Source of the DNA: Bacillota bacterium
GTDB lineage: Bacteria > Bacillota > Clostridia > Lachnospirales > Lachnospiraceae
Direction: 5' to 3'
DNA length: 16,032 nucleotides
NCBI GenBank assembly: GCA_017861355.1
Contig: JAGFXQ010000044.1
Location: 1-16,032, forward strand
Shown: positions 6,922-14,375 of the stretch, one piece after another
How positions within the stretch are numbered: position 1 is the stretch's first letter
Layout: every line of letters begins with the position of its first letter
Notes under the pieces: generated by a model
The model's database searches: none
Told to the model about the DNA's origin: nothing
The model's input: only the letters and a program-made list of their open reading frames with translations
Translations under genes and position numbers: made by a program

Positions 6922-7638
6922 TTATCTATTCAGGCTTGCTAATTCCTGGTCTGTCAACTCTCGGTATTCACCGGGAGCAAGACTTTCATCCAGCTGTAGG
7001 TTTCCCATCGAAAGACGTTTCAGATAGATCACTTCTTTCCCGATAGCTTCAAACATACGCTTAACCTGATGAAACCTACCCTCATGAAGAGTTAATTCAA
7101 TCTCGGATATCTCATCCGAGTGTAATATCTTAAGCTTCGCAGGTAAAGTCAGTTTCTCATCGTTGATATCAACGCCTAGCAAGAAGCTTTCCCGATCTTC
7201 TTCGGTTACTATACCACGTACTCTTGCAAAATACACCTTATCCACATGTTTCTTCGGAGAGAGCAGCTGATGGGCCAGTTCTCCGTCATTTGTAATAAGA
7301 AGAAGACCCTCTGTATCCTTATCCAATCTTCCAACCGGAAAAAGGTCCTTGCATTTCTTATCCGCAATTAAATCAAGCACAGTATTGCTGACATTATCAT
7401 TCGTTGCTGATACAACCCCAGTAGGTTTATTCAGCATAATATACTGATATTCCACGTAACCCACTTCAGCATCATCGAAGGATATCTTATCCTTGTCCGT
7501 GGTTACCTTTTGTTCCGGTTTATTGATAATCTCATTATTTACCTTGACTCTTCCTTTGCGAATCCACTCTTTAATCTCACTTCGTGTACCAATCCCCATA
7601 TCCGCCAGGTATTTATCGAGACGAAGCTGTCCTGCCAT
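6922..7638 (-). CDS. rsuA: RsuA-family 16S rRNA pseudouridine synthase
   Basis: The 238-residue protein starts with an S4 domain (LRLDKYLADMGIGTRSEIKEWIRKGRVKVN, 5-34). It continues with YIMLNKPTGVVSA (66-78) and the catalytic LFPVGRLDKDTEGLLLITNDG (99-119), with D106 as the active-site aspartate, then KVYFARVRG and the HEGRFHQVKRMFEAIG block typical of RsuA/RluB/RluE. Length and the N-terminal S4 fit RsuA, which modifies 16S rRNA; RluB, which acts on 23S rRNA, is a close alternative. The ATG at 7638 follows TAGGAG. The start lies 22 bases after the rRNA methyltransferase stop, so the two are probably co-transcribed. Confidence 0.88.
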   Translation of the reverse strand: MAGQLRLDKYLADMGIGTRSEIKEWIRKGRVKVNNEIINKPEQKVTTDKDKISFDDAEVGYVEYQYIMLNKPTGVVSATNDNVSNTVLDLIADKKCKDLFPVGRLDKDTEGLLLITNDGELAHQLLSPKKHVDKVYFARVRGIVTEEDRESFLLGVDINDEKLTLPAKLKILHSDEISEIELTLHEGRFHQVKRMFEAIGKEVIYLKRLSMGNLQLDESLAPGEYRELTDQELASLNR

Positions 7639-7660
7639 AATAATCTCCTATCTAACTATT

Positions 7661-9166
7661 CTATACCCATCGCCAACCGGGAAGATATTTATTCTTGAAG
7701 CTACCTTTGGCTGCCTTCAGCCATCCAAGCGGAAAATTCTCCACACAGACCAAATACCAGCCATCGGAGAGTTCTTCCTGTAATTCAATCGCTTCGCACT
7801 TCAGATAACGAATCACATTGGGGTCTTCTATGCTCAGTTTAACAAGCTTATCATAATCACTGATCGTCAATGCGCAGGCAAGTGCCTGAGAAGGTTCGAA
7901 GCGTTGCTTCTTCATCTCACCAAGCAGAAGTCCCTGTCTCATAATACGAAGCCCTTTGAGATTAGGCAGTCCCTCCGGAAGAAGATATACCCTATCCTCA
8001 TGTACATGAAGGAGTTCCTCCTTCACCGGTAACTTTAATCCCTGAATAAATTCTAATGCTTCCTCCGATAACGCGCTTTTTTGCTTTTGATCCTGACCGT
8101 TACGAGCAGTAGCTTCCGTCATTTTGTATGACTTACTATATCTTAGATTTACTGCAGCCGGTTCTTCCTCCTGCTTCCGCTGTAAACTATCATCTATCCT
8201 CTTGTGCAGAAGCGTAATGAAATGCCCTTCTCCGTTGATCTTATGCGGCCATAGACGGATACAATTCTTCAACTCTTCTTGTCGTTCCGCCGAAATCTGA
8301 GGCGGGTTCTCAATTTCCTCTAACCAATGAGGTTTTCCCTGATCAAATCCTTCGTAGGATATTCCGAGCAACTTCTGTTGATCCGAATCCGGTAATGCGG
8401 GTACCACATGGAATTCCGGACATTGCTCCATAAGATAAGCGATCGTGCCTTCATTCTCTTCCGGGGAAAAGGTACAGGTGGAATATAGCATATATCCACC
8501 GGGTTTGAGCATCTTTGCAGCAAAAAGAATAATTTCCTTCTGCAATTTATTATAATACTCTACTCCATATTGCTCCCAGTTCTTGATAATCGCCGGACTT
8601 TTACGAAACATTCCTTCACCGGAACAGGGTGCATCAATTAATATCTTATCAAAATAACCGGTAAAATAATCTACTAGTTTATTCGGTGCTTCGGATAACA
8701 CCAGTGCATTACGAATACCAAAGAGTTCAATATTCTTAAGTAATGCCTTGGCTCTGGAATTACTGATATCGTTGGATACCAATACCCCTTCTCCTTTCAG
8801 TCGGGTACCAAGCTCTGTGCTTTTACCACCGGGTGCGGCACATACATCCAACACCTTATCTCCGGGTTCAATCGGAAGAAGGCTCGCCGGTGTCATTGCA
8901 CTGGGCTCCTGAATATAGAAGACACCTCCATAATAATAGGGATGTTTTGCCGGTTGCTCCTCGGTGTCATAAAAATATCCGTTTCTGACCCACGGAATTC
9001 TGTTTATGGAAAAAGGACAGATGCGTTCAAATTCTTCCGGGGTAGTTTTCAGTGTATTGACACGAACTCCGCCATAATGTGGCTTTGAGTAGCATGCCAG
9101 ATACTCTTCGTATTCCTCCCCCAAAAGCTTTCTCATTCTGTCCTCAAATTGTTTCGGTAGATTCAT
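7661..9166 (-). CDS. NOL1/NOP2/Sun-family rRNA m5C methyltransferase (RsmF-like)
   Basis: This SAM-dependent enzyme makes 5-methylcytosine in rRNA. The 501-residue protein has an N-terminal PUA-adjacent region (RVNTLK, 35-40), the SAM-binding motif I DVCAAPGGKS (107-116), motif IV DAPCSGEGMFRK (178-189; C181 releases product) and motif VI STCTFSPEEN (229-238; C231 is the attacking cysteine). The GEGMFRK ending is characteristic of the RsmF/YebU group rather than RsmB. A C-terminal tail of about 200 residues, including LKGLRIMRQGLLLGEMKKQRFEPSQALA, resembles the RsmF C-terminal RNA-binding domain. The ATG at 9166 has a GGAGAGAGAG ribosome binding site. Which cytosine is methylated cannot be read from the sequence. 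Confidence 0.92.
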   Translation of the reverse strand: MNLPKQFEDRMRKLLGEEYEEYLACYSKPHYGGVRVNTLKTTPEEFERICPFSINRIPWVRNGYFYDTEEQPAKHPYYYGGVFYIQEPSAMTPASLLPIEPGDKVLDVCAAPGGKSTELGTRLKGEGVLVSNDISNSRAKALLKNIELFGIRNALVLSEAPNKLVDYFTGYFDKILIDAPCSGEGMFRKSPAIIKNWEQYGVEYYNKLQKEIILFAAKMLKPGGYMLYSTCTFSPEENEGTIAYLMEQCPEFHVVPALPDSDQQKLLGISYEGFDQGKPHWLEEIENPPQISAERQEELKNCIRLWPHKINGEGHFITLLHKRIDDSLQRKQEEEPAAVNLRYSKSYKMTEATARNGQDQKQKSALSEEALEFIQGLKLPVKEELLHVHEDRVYLLPEGLPNLKGLRIMRQGLLLGEMKKQRFEPSQALACALTISDYDKLVKLSIEDPNVIRYLKCEAIELQEELSDGWYLVCVENFPLGWLKAAKGSFKNKYLPGWRWV

Positions 9167-9290
9167 TCTCTCTCTCCATTATTCAACTTATTTCGCTTTT
9201 CACCATCGCACAACCCGGAAGAACAAGGAGTTCGCACCATTGTGTGGACTTCGCAGTTCTTCCCATGTGAAGATGATTTTCTTCACATTT
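9167..9290. other. Spacer with two inverted repeats between relQ and the methyltransferase gene
   Basis: A perfect 9-bp hairpin (9265-9273 with 9280-9288) begins two bases after the relQ stop. A second 8-bp pair, 9217-9224 with 9256-9263, encloses 31 bases. Neither is followed by a U-run on the minus strand, so they are weak terminators at best. They may be mRNA processing or stabilising structures. No good promoter was seen here. Confidence 0.4.
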
Positions 9291-10094
9291 TTAACGTAGG
9301 CTTTGTGCACGATACCTTGCCGATATCAAGTCAAGCTCCTTGCTGAACCTAGTCAGTTCAAGCTGGTCCCCACTTTGATAGATGCGGAAGAATTCATCCT
9401 GGATGGTTACAACCTCCTGCTTATTCGCAACTTTATAGAGATTCTGTATGTTAGTCAGAATATCTGCCACGATATTTGCCTTGATTGTAAAGGAATTCTG
9501 AGCGTCCATGATCTCATCACGAACCACACTCATTTCTTGATCCAGAATTAGTATTGCTTCTGCAGCTGAGGTTAAGCGTTCTCGGATATGCTCCGGCATA
9601 TTCTGCTTATACTTATATTGCAGGGAATGTTCTATCGTAGCCCAGAAATTCATCGCCAGTGTTCTGATCTGTATCTCAACCTGGAGCTCTTTCTTGCCTT
9701 TCAGCGTCTCAACATCATAATACACTATCAAATGATAAGAACGATATCCGCTCTTTTTCATATTATTAATATAGTCCTTCTCGTTCTTGATCCGCATATC
9801 GGATCTTTTCTTGATGATATCAACCACCTTATAGATATCTTCTACGAATTGGCAAATAATACGAATTCCCGCAATATCGTCAATCTTCTCTTCAAAACTA
9901 GATAGCTCAAAGTTCTTCTTCTGTGCCTTCTCTAAGATACTGGAAATCGTCTTCACACGGCCGGTTACCTGCTCGATTGGTGAATAGGCGCCCACATGTT
10001 TATATTCATCAATAATATGATTAAACTTAGTAACTAATTCGTCAACAGCCAAGGCGTAAGGATCAAGTATTTCTCTCCAAAGTTGTATCTCCAT
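9291..10094 (-). CDS. relQ: Small alarmone synthetase, RelQ/YjbM type (GTP pyrophosphokinase)
   Basis: RelQ transfers pyrophosphate from ATP to GTP or GDP, making (p)ppGpp in the cytosol. The synthetase motifs are all visible: GRVKTISSILEKAQKK (45-60), DIAGIRIICQF (73-83), YINNMKKSGYRSYHLIVYYDV (108-128) and VEIQIRTLAMNFWATIEHSLQYK (139-161). The MNFWATIEHS form is that of RelQ rather than RelP or RelA. There is no HD hydrolase, TGS or ACT domain, so it is monofunctional. At 267 residues it is some 50 longer than Bacillus RelQ (about 211). The extra part is C-terminal (roughly 215-267), predicted helical and without recognised motifs. The ATG at 10094 follows GGAGG. The start is 54 bases after rsmE. 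Confidence 0.93.
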   Translation of the reverse strand: MEIQLWREILDPYALAVDELVTKFNHIIDEYKHVGAYSPIEQVTGRVKTISSILEKAQKKNFELSSFEEKIDDIAGIRIICQFVEDIYKVVDIIKKRSDMRIKNEKDYINNMKKSGYRSYHLIVYYDVETLKGKKELQVEIQIRTLAMNFWATIEHSLQYKYKQNMPEHIRERLTSAAEAILILDQEMSVVRDEIMDAQNSFTIKANIVADILTNIQNLYKVANKQEVVTIQDEFFRIYQSGDQLELTRFSKELDLISARYRAQSLR

Positions 10095-10148
10095 TTATTA
10101 CTTACCTCCTATAAAACCATTGTAAATGATGACAACAGCAGGAACGAA

Positions 10149-10892
10149 TCAATCTCTGTCCAACACAAGTACCATCATCGCTAACACTGCCAATCCTGCA
10201 GTCTCAGTTCGCAAAATACGCCTTCCAAGTGTAATCGGTTGTATTCCGACTCGTTCTGCCTGATCAATCTCGGTGTCTTCAAAGCCACCCTCCGGTCCGA
10301 TGAATACTCCGATTGTATTGCAGCTTGTGAGACTGTTTATAAGCTCTCTGGTATAATCCATTCCCTTCGCATTCTCATAAGGAATGACACTTCTGTCCAA
10401 AGACTTTGCGTAATCCAAAGCCCCGGCATACGTTTGAACCGGTTTGATGGTTGGAATAATACCGCGTCCGGACTGTTTTGCAGCTCCTTCCGCAATCGCC
10501 TGCCATCGCTCCAGCTTCTTTTCTTCCTTCTTCTTATCGTCTAATTTGACAATTGTTCTTTTGGTCATTACAGGAATGATCTCATGCACACCGAGTTCCA
10601 CTGCTTTCTGAATAATAAGCTCCATCTTATCCTGCTTCGGTAATCCTTGAAACAAGGTAATTCTGGTTCTTAGCTCGGTTCCGGTGTCTTGTGTTGTCTG
10701 AATATCAGCTATAATCTCGCTCTCAGTCACCCTACTAATTATACAATAACAATCTTTTCCTTGTCCATCGCAAATTACCAATTCCTCGCCTTGTTTCATA
10801 CGAAGAACATTTTTAATATGATTAACATCCGGTCCGATAATTCGAACTATTTGATCGGTTATTTGATTTTGCTTTACGTAAAAACGATGCAT
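10149..10892 (-). CDS. rsmE: 16S rRNA m3U1498 methyltransferase RsmE
   Basis: RsmE is a SPOUT (knotted) SAM-dependent methyltransferase acting on helix 44 of 16S rRNA. The 247-residue protein begins MHRFYVKQNQ, with a PUA-like N-domain containing HIKNVLRMKQGEELVICDG (25-43). It has QKAVELGVHEIIPV (95-108), WQAIAEGAAKQSGR (130-143), the SAM-binding FIGPEGG (197-203) and LGRRILRTETAGLAVL (222-237), all diagnostic. The ATG at 10892 follows AAGGAG. In Clostridia rsmE usually follows prmA directly. Here a plus-strand lipoprotein gene and about 1.2 kb separate them, and rsmE has its own promoters in the gap. Confidence 0.96.
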   Translation of the reverse strand: MHRFYVKQNQITDQIVRIIGPDVNHIKNVLRMKQGEELVICDGQGKDCYCIISRVTESEIIADIQTTQDTGTELRTRITLFQGLPKQDKMELIIQKAVELGVHEIIPVMTKRTIVKLDDKKKEEKKLERWQAIAEGAAKQSGRGIIPTIKPVQTYAGALDYAKSLDRSVIPYENAKGMDYTRELINSLTSCNTIGVFIGPEGGFEDTEIDQAERVGIQPITLGRRILRTETAGLAVLAMMVLVLDRD

Positions 10893-10946
10893 ATTATGCT
10901 CCTTGGTTTATCTGAAAATGATGGTACATTTATCTAATCCATAGCT

Positions 10947-10975
10947 ATTATATATCAATAAGAACATACGTTCAA
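10947..10975 (-). promoter_or_regulatory. Sigma-A promoter of rsmE (proximal)
   Basis: On the minus strand TTGAAC (10970-10975) and a perfect TATAAT (10947-10952) are separated by 17 bases. The start is expected near 10940, about 48 bases before the rsmE ATG. It would drive rsmE, relQ and the genes behind them. Confidence 0.68.
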
Positions 10976-11047
10976 CTACTTTTTCGGTCTTCTTAAAATA
11001 TTTTTAATTATTGTTCGAATGAGTATTCAATTATTATTCTTTATTAC

Positions 11048-11076
11048 ATTATACCAAAGAGATCGTATTCTCACAA
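11048..11076 (-). promoter_or_regulatory. Possible distal rsmE promoter with inverted repeat
   Basis: TTGTGA (11071-11076) and TATAAT (11048-11053) on the minus strand are 17 bases apart. The -35 box matches consensus at only four of six positions. A 7-bp inverted repeat, 11067-11073 with 11086-11092, overlaps the -35 box and could be a regulator site. This is weaker than the proximal promoter. Confidence 0.4.
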
Positions 11077-11174
11077 GTGACGCTATGAGAATGGCATAAT
11101 ATTATCAAATTTATTCATTAATTTCATACATATCCAGATTGATGCTTACAATACAATAATTTCTTTGAACTTTT

Positions 11175-11201
11175 TGAAACAAATACTTTTTTATCATCGT
11201 C
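11175..11201 (+). promoter_or_regulatory. Candidate ECF-sigma promoter of the lipoprotein gene
   Basis: TGAAAC (11175-11180) and CGTC (11198-11201) are separated by 17 bases. This fits the TGAAAC-N16/17-CGTC pattern of Bacillus ECF sigma factors (W, M, X, V group). A run of six T's lies in the spacer, a feature reported to help such promoters. No sigma-A promoter of comparable quality precedes the gene: the TATAAG at 11202 has no -35 box at proper distance. The regulator itself is not in the window. Confidence 0.45.
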
Positions 11202-11262
11202 TATAAGATAACAAGATAAATAATCGAGGAATCAGAATTGACTGATAGAAAAGAGGATGATT

Positions 11263-12015
11263 ATGATGAAAAGAGCAATTTATATGGCATTTACATTGGT
11301 TACCGCGTTGAGTATGGGAGGCTGCTCTTCTGCACTTACAACAAAAGATCTTACAATTATAGAGGATGCCGAGGTCCAGTCATCAAAGGCTGTGAATAAT
11401 TCAGAATACTCAGCACAAAGTAGTAAGTCCGATCTAAAAGCTGAGGATAAAGAGGAGGTTGCCCCAGCCGCAATCTCAGACCAACTTGCAGTAAATGAAC
11501 CCACTTCTGCGGTTGGCCGAATCTCCAAGGCTGCTCAGGAATCAGAAATGAAGCTCTCGCTGGAAGGGATGACTGAGACTATTCCGACCAGACTCTATAC
11601 CAGCGATCTTGGATATCAGATGCAAATAGATGAACAGCGATTTACTTATGAACGTAAGGATGGAGCTGATCTCTATCAGGTAGCAAATACCGTTTCAAAC
11701 AAATATCCTGACATCTACATAGAAATATCCAATCATAATTTGTCAGACAAGGATTACCTGAAAACTCTGGAGAATCGCATCCTGGAAGCAAATCCGAAGG
11801 CAGAAAAACCGGATCCCGTTCAGATTGGCACCTATGATGCGCTTCACTTCCATTCTGCCTTTGGTGAAGATTATAATTCCAAAATTGAGAATGTATATGT
11901 AATTGAAGGAAACGATAGTTATTATACCATTGAGGTACAATATTTTCTTGAAGCAGAGGAAGGCTATGGAGCCAGAATTGCTGCTCTTCTGGATACCTTT
12001 ACCTTGACACAGTAA
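11263..12015 (+). CDS. Hypothetical lipoprotein with signal peptide
   Basis: This is the only plus-strand gene in the window and I do not recognise its family. From the ATG at 11263 it has 250 residues, starting MMKRAIYMAFTLVTALSMGGCSS. A short basic N-terminus, a hydrophobic core and a lipobox-like MGGC put the lipidated cysteine at about residue 21, so the mature protein should be anchored on the outer face of the membrane. Residues 22-95 are a Ser/Ala/Glu-rich, probably unstructured linker. From about 100 to the end is a compact mixed domain (TRLYTSDLGYQMQIDEQRFTYERKDG ... YYTIEVQYFLEAEEGYGARIAALLDTFTLTQ), somewhat like PsbP/Mog1-type folds (a guess). The AGAGG site fits ATG 11263 or 11266; ATG 11257 overlaps it. 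It converges on prmA and splits prmA from rsmE. Confidence 0.87.
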   Translation: MMKRAIYMAFTLVTALSMGGCSSALTTKDLTIIEDAEVQSSKAVNNSEYSAQSSKSDLKAEDKEEVAPAAISDQLAVNEPTSAVGRISKAAQESEMKLSLEGMTETIPTRLYTSDLGYQMQIDEQRFTYERKDGADLYQVANTVSNKYPDIYIEISNHNLSDKDYLKTLENRILEANPKAEKPDPVQIGTYDALHFHSAFGEDYNSKIENVYVIEGNDSYYTIEVQYFLEAEEGYGARIAALLDTFTLTQ

Positions 12016-12019
12016 CAAT

Positions 12020-12114
12020 AAGAGGATGTCACAAAACAATTGTCATCAATTCATTGCAGTAATACCCTTGTTTGTATGCAATGTTTGATCCATCATGTTT
12101 TGCGACATCCTCTT
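12020..12114. terminator. Long inverted repeat between convergent genes, putative bidirectional terminator
   Basis: AAGAGGATGTCACAAAAC (12020-12037) pairs with GTTTTGCGACATCCTCTT (12097-12114), 18 bp with one mismatch. An inner 7-bp pair (12052-12058 with 12077-12083) extends the fold. It fills the space between the lipoprotein stop and the prmA stop, so it is well placed to stop transcription from both sides. U-runs are poor, and it may instead be an interspersed palindromic repeat. Confidence 0.55.
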
Positions 12115-12121
12115 CTTATCG

Positions 12122-13084
12122 TTAAGACTTCTGTGCGACGAAAGATACCCAATCTCCCATTTTGTTCACTTCTAATATGGTGAAATTATTTTTAAGTATC
12201 GCTTCTCGTACTGCATCTTCTTTCATATAGATGATACCTGAACTGATAAATATCCCGTTTGGCTTTAAATTTTCGCCGATTACATCGGATAAAGGAATAA
12301 TTACATCCGCCAGGATATTGGCAACTACCATATCATACTTTTCTTTACCGATCTGTGTACGGATACCGTCATCTTCAATAATATTACCGGTAACAAAGCC
12401 TAAACTTCCCTCTCGGAGTTCTAATTGATTTACAGCAGCATTCTCGATGGCAGAATTCGTGGCATTTGAATCGATATCGATGCCCAGTACTTCTTTTGCT
12501 CCCAATTTCTTTGCAATAATGGATAATATTCCGCTTCCGCTTCCTGCATCCAGTATAACAGCCTCCGGTTTAATATGCTGCTTAATGCCAACAATGCAAA
12601 GCTTGGTAGTCTCATGAGAACCGGTTCCAAACGAGGTTCCGGGATCAATCTCAATCACCAGATCATCTTCCTTGCGATCCGTCAACTGTTCCCAGGTCGG
12701 TTTGATTACAATGGTATCATCCACTCGAAAAGGCTTAAAAAACTGTTTCCAGTTATTAATCCAATCTTGATCATCCGTCTGAGATACTGTGATCTTACCG
12801 CTACCCACTTCGGCATAGGCTGACATTTCCGAAAGCCCCGCTTTTATTTTTTCCATCAAAGCCTCTTTATCCTCTTCGACATCAATATAAAAGCTTACCT
12901 GTGCGGTACCGTCATCTTCCTCAAGCTCCGGAAGAATATCGATGAACATCTGCTTTCTTTCTTCTTCCGTGATCGGAACATTATCATTTATCTCTATTCC
13001 AACGATACCAAAATCATTCAACATATCGCTTACCAGATCAATTGCTTCCGTGGTTGTATCTAATGTGAATTTAGTCCACTTCAT
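12122..13084 (-). CDS. prmA: Ribosomal protein L11 methyltransferase PrmA
   Basis: PrmA tri-methylates ribosomal protein L11 using SAM. The 320-residue protein starts MKWTKFTLDTTTEAIDLVSDML, the usual N-terminal substrate-recognition domain. It then has DPGTSFGTGSHETTKLC (147-163), the SAM motif LDAGSGSGILSIIAKKLGA (178-196), GIDID (201-205) and VVANILADVI near residue 255, all typical. The ATG at 13084 is chosen for this standard N-terminus; the frame stays open further upstream into dnaJ but only encodes the complement-free overlap. AAAGG lies 12 bases upstream, slightly far. The start is 28 bases after the dnaJ stop, as in the class I heat-shock operons of many Firmicutes. Confidence 0.96.
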   Translation of the reverse strand: MKWTKFTLDTTTEAIDLVSDMLNDFGIVGIEINDNVPITEEERKQMFIDILPELEEDDGTAQVSFYIDVEEDKEALMEKIKAGLSEMSAYAEVGSGKITVSQTDDQDWINNWKQFFKPFRVDDTIVIKPTWEQLTDRKEDDLVIEIDPGTSFGTGSHETTKLCIVGIKQHIKPEAVILDAGSGSGILSIIAKKLGAKEVLGIDIDSNATNSAIENAAVNQLELREGSLGFVTGNIIEDDGIRTQIGKEKYDMVVANILADVIIPLSDVIGENLKPNGIFISSGIIYMKEDAVREAILKNNFTILEVNKMGDWVSFVAQKS

Positions 13085-13112
13085 AATAAATTTAAACCTT
13101 TCTTCGGTATCA

Positions 13113-14258
13113 TTATTTCCAGAATTTCTTCTTCCCTTTATCGTTTTCAGAAGTCTCAGTGCCATGCTCACTCTTACCAGTCAGAGCATCATCGTACTTC
13201 TTTAGGAGGTCCTTCTGCTCCGAATTCAGATTGGTCGGAACCTGTACCACCAAGGTTACATAATGATCACCGCGAACTGCTTTATTACGAAGGCTTGGTA
13301 CACCTTTTTCGCGGAGACGAACCTTCGTATCTGTCTGAGTACCGGGCTTAACATTATAGATTACGTCCCCATCTACTGTACTGATCTTGATATCTCCACC
13401 CAGAACTGCTGTAGGATAAGAAATCGGAGCGGTGGAGTAAATATCATAATCCTGTCTCTGGAAGATAGGATGACGGCTTACTTCAACCTCAACCAATAGA
13501 TCTCCTCTCGGTCCACCATTGGTTCCCGGTTCGCCTTTACTGCGGATTCTGACGCTTTGACCACCATCAATTCCTGCCGGTATGGATACCTTGATTTTCT
13601 TCTTGCTACTGATGAAGCCTGTGCCATAACAATCCGCACATTTATCCTTGATAATCTTACCGGTACCCTTACAATCCGGGCAGGTCTGAACATTACGAAC
13701 CATACCGAATAAGGATTGTTGGGTATATACTACCTGGCCCTTACCACCACATTTTTGACAGGTATCTGCACTGGTTCCCGGTTTCGCTCCGGTTCCGTGA
13801 CAGGTTCCACATTCGTCCTTCAGATTCAGTTCCAACTCTTTCTCTACACCAAAAACAGCTTCTTCAAAGGAGATTCTGACGGCGGTACGAAGATTCGCTC
13901 CCTGCATTGGTCCATTATTCGCACGCCTGGAACGGCCGCCGCCAAATAAATCACCGAAGATATCACCAAAGATATCACCCATATCCATGGAACTGAAATC
14001 GAATCCACCTGCACCTGCTCCGCCACTTCCGTCAAAGGCAGAGTGTCCGAACTGATCATATTGTCTGCGCTTATCCGCATCACTTAATATGGCATAAGCT
14101 TCGGAGGCTTCTTTGAATTTCGCCTCGGCTTCCTTATCTCCGGGATTCGTATCCGGGTGGTATTTCTTTGCGAGCTGTCTGTATGCTTTTTTGAGTTCAT
14201 CATCCGTCGCTGTTCTACCGACTCCTAAGACCTCATAATAATCTCGTTTATCCGCCAT
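13113..14258 (-). CDS. dnaJ: Chaperone DnaJ (type I, Hsp40)
   Basis: DnaJ delivers unfolded proteins to DnaK and stimulates its ATPase. The 381-residue protein has every type I element: a J domain (1-70) with HPD at 34-36, a Gly/Phe-rich linker (77-110), four zinc-binding CxxCxGxG repeats (CGTCHGTG 150-157, CQKCGGKG 167-174, CPDCKGTG 193-200, CADCYGTG 207-214) and the C-terminal substrate domains with HPIFQRQDYDIYS. It ends in a charged, Lys-rich tail. The ATG at 14258 (MADKRDYYEVLGV) has AGGTGAAG upstream; an in-frame GTG at 14270 is less likely because it overlaps that site. The gene is 117 bases behind dnaK. Confidence 0.98.
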   Translation of the reverse strand: MADKRDYYEVLGVGRTATDDELKKAYRQLAKKYHPDTNPGDKEAEAKFKEASEAYAILSDADKRRQYDQFGHSAFDGSGGAGAGGFDFSSMDMGDIFGDIFGDLFGGGRSRRANNGPMQGANLRTAVRISFEEAVFGVEKELELNLKDECGTCHGTGAKPGTSADTCQKCGGKGQVVYTQQSLFGMVRNVQTCPDCKGTGKIIKDKCADCYGTGFISSKKKIKVSIPAGIDGGQSVRIRSKGEPGTNGGPRGDLLVEVEVSRHPIFQRQDYDIYSTAPISYPTAVLGGDIKISTVDGDVIYNVKPGTQTDTKVRLREKGVPSLRNKAVRGDHYVTLVVQVPTNLNSEQKDLLKKYDDALTGKSEHGTETSENDKGKKKFWK

Positions 14259-14331
14259 TGTTTTCTTCACCTTTCATAGCTATGCATAATATCGATTCGG
14301 AAATTACTTTTATTTCCTACCTATGTTATAA

Positions 14332-14368
14332 TTGCAAATAGGCAGTCAGTGCTGACCGCCTTTTGCAA
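14332..14368 (-). other. Hairpin in the dnaK-dnaJ spacer
   Basis: An outer 7-bp stem (14332-14338 with 14362-14368) encloses a 9-bp stem with one G-U pair around the sequence GGCGGTCAG / CTGACTGCC. In dnaK-dnaJ mRNA it would sit just after the dnaK stop. The following bases on the minus strand are TTATAAC, a weak U-run. It may be a partial terminator, or a stabiliser or processing site setting the DnaK to DnaJ ratio. Confidence 0.5.
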
Positions 14369-14375
14369 TATCTTT

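Noticed and set aside
9588..9905. A 105-codon plus-strand frame opposite relQ
   Set aside because: No ribosome binding site or recognisable domain, and the opposite strand has a clear conserved gene.
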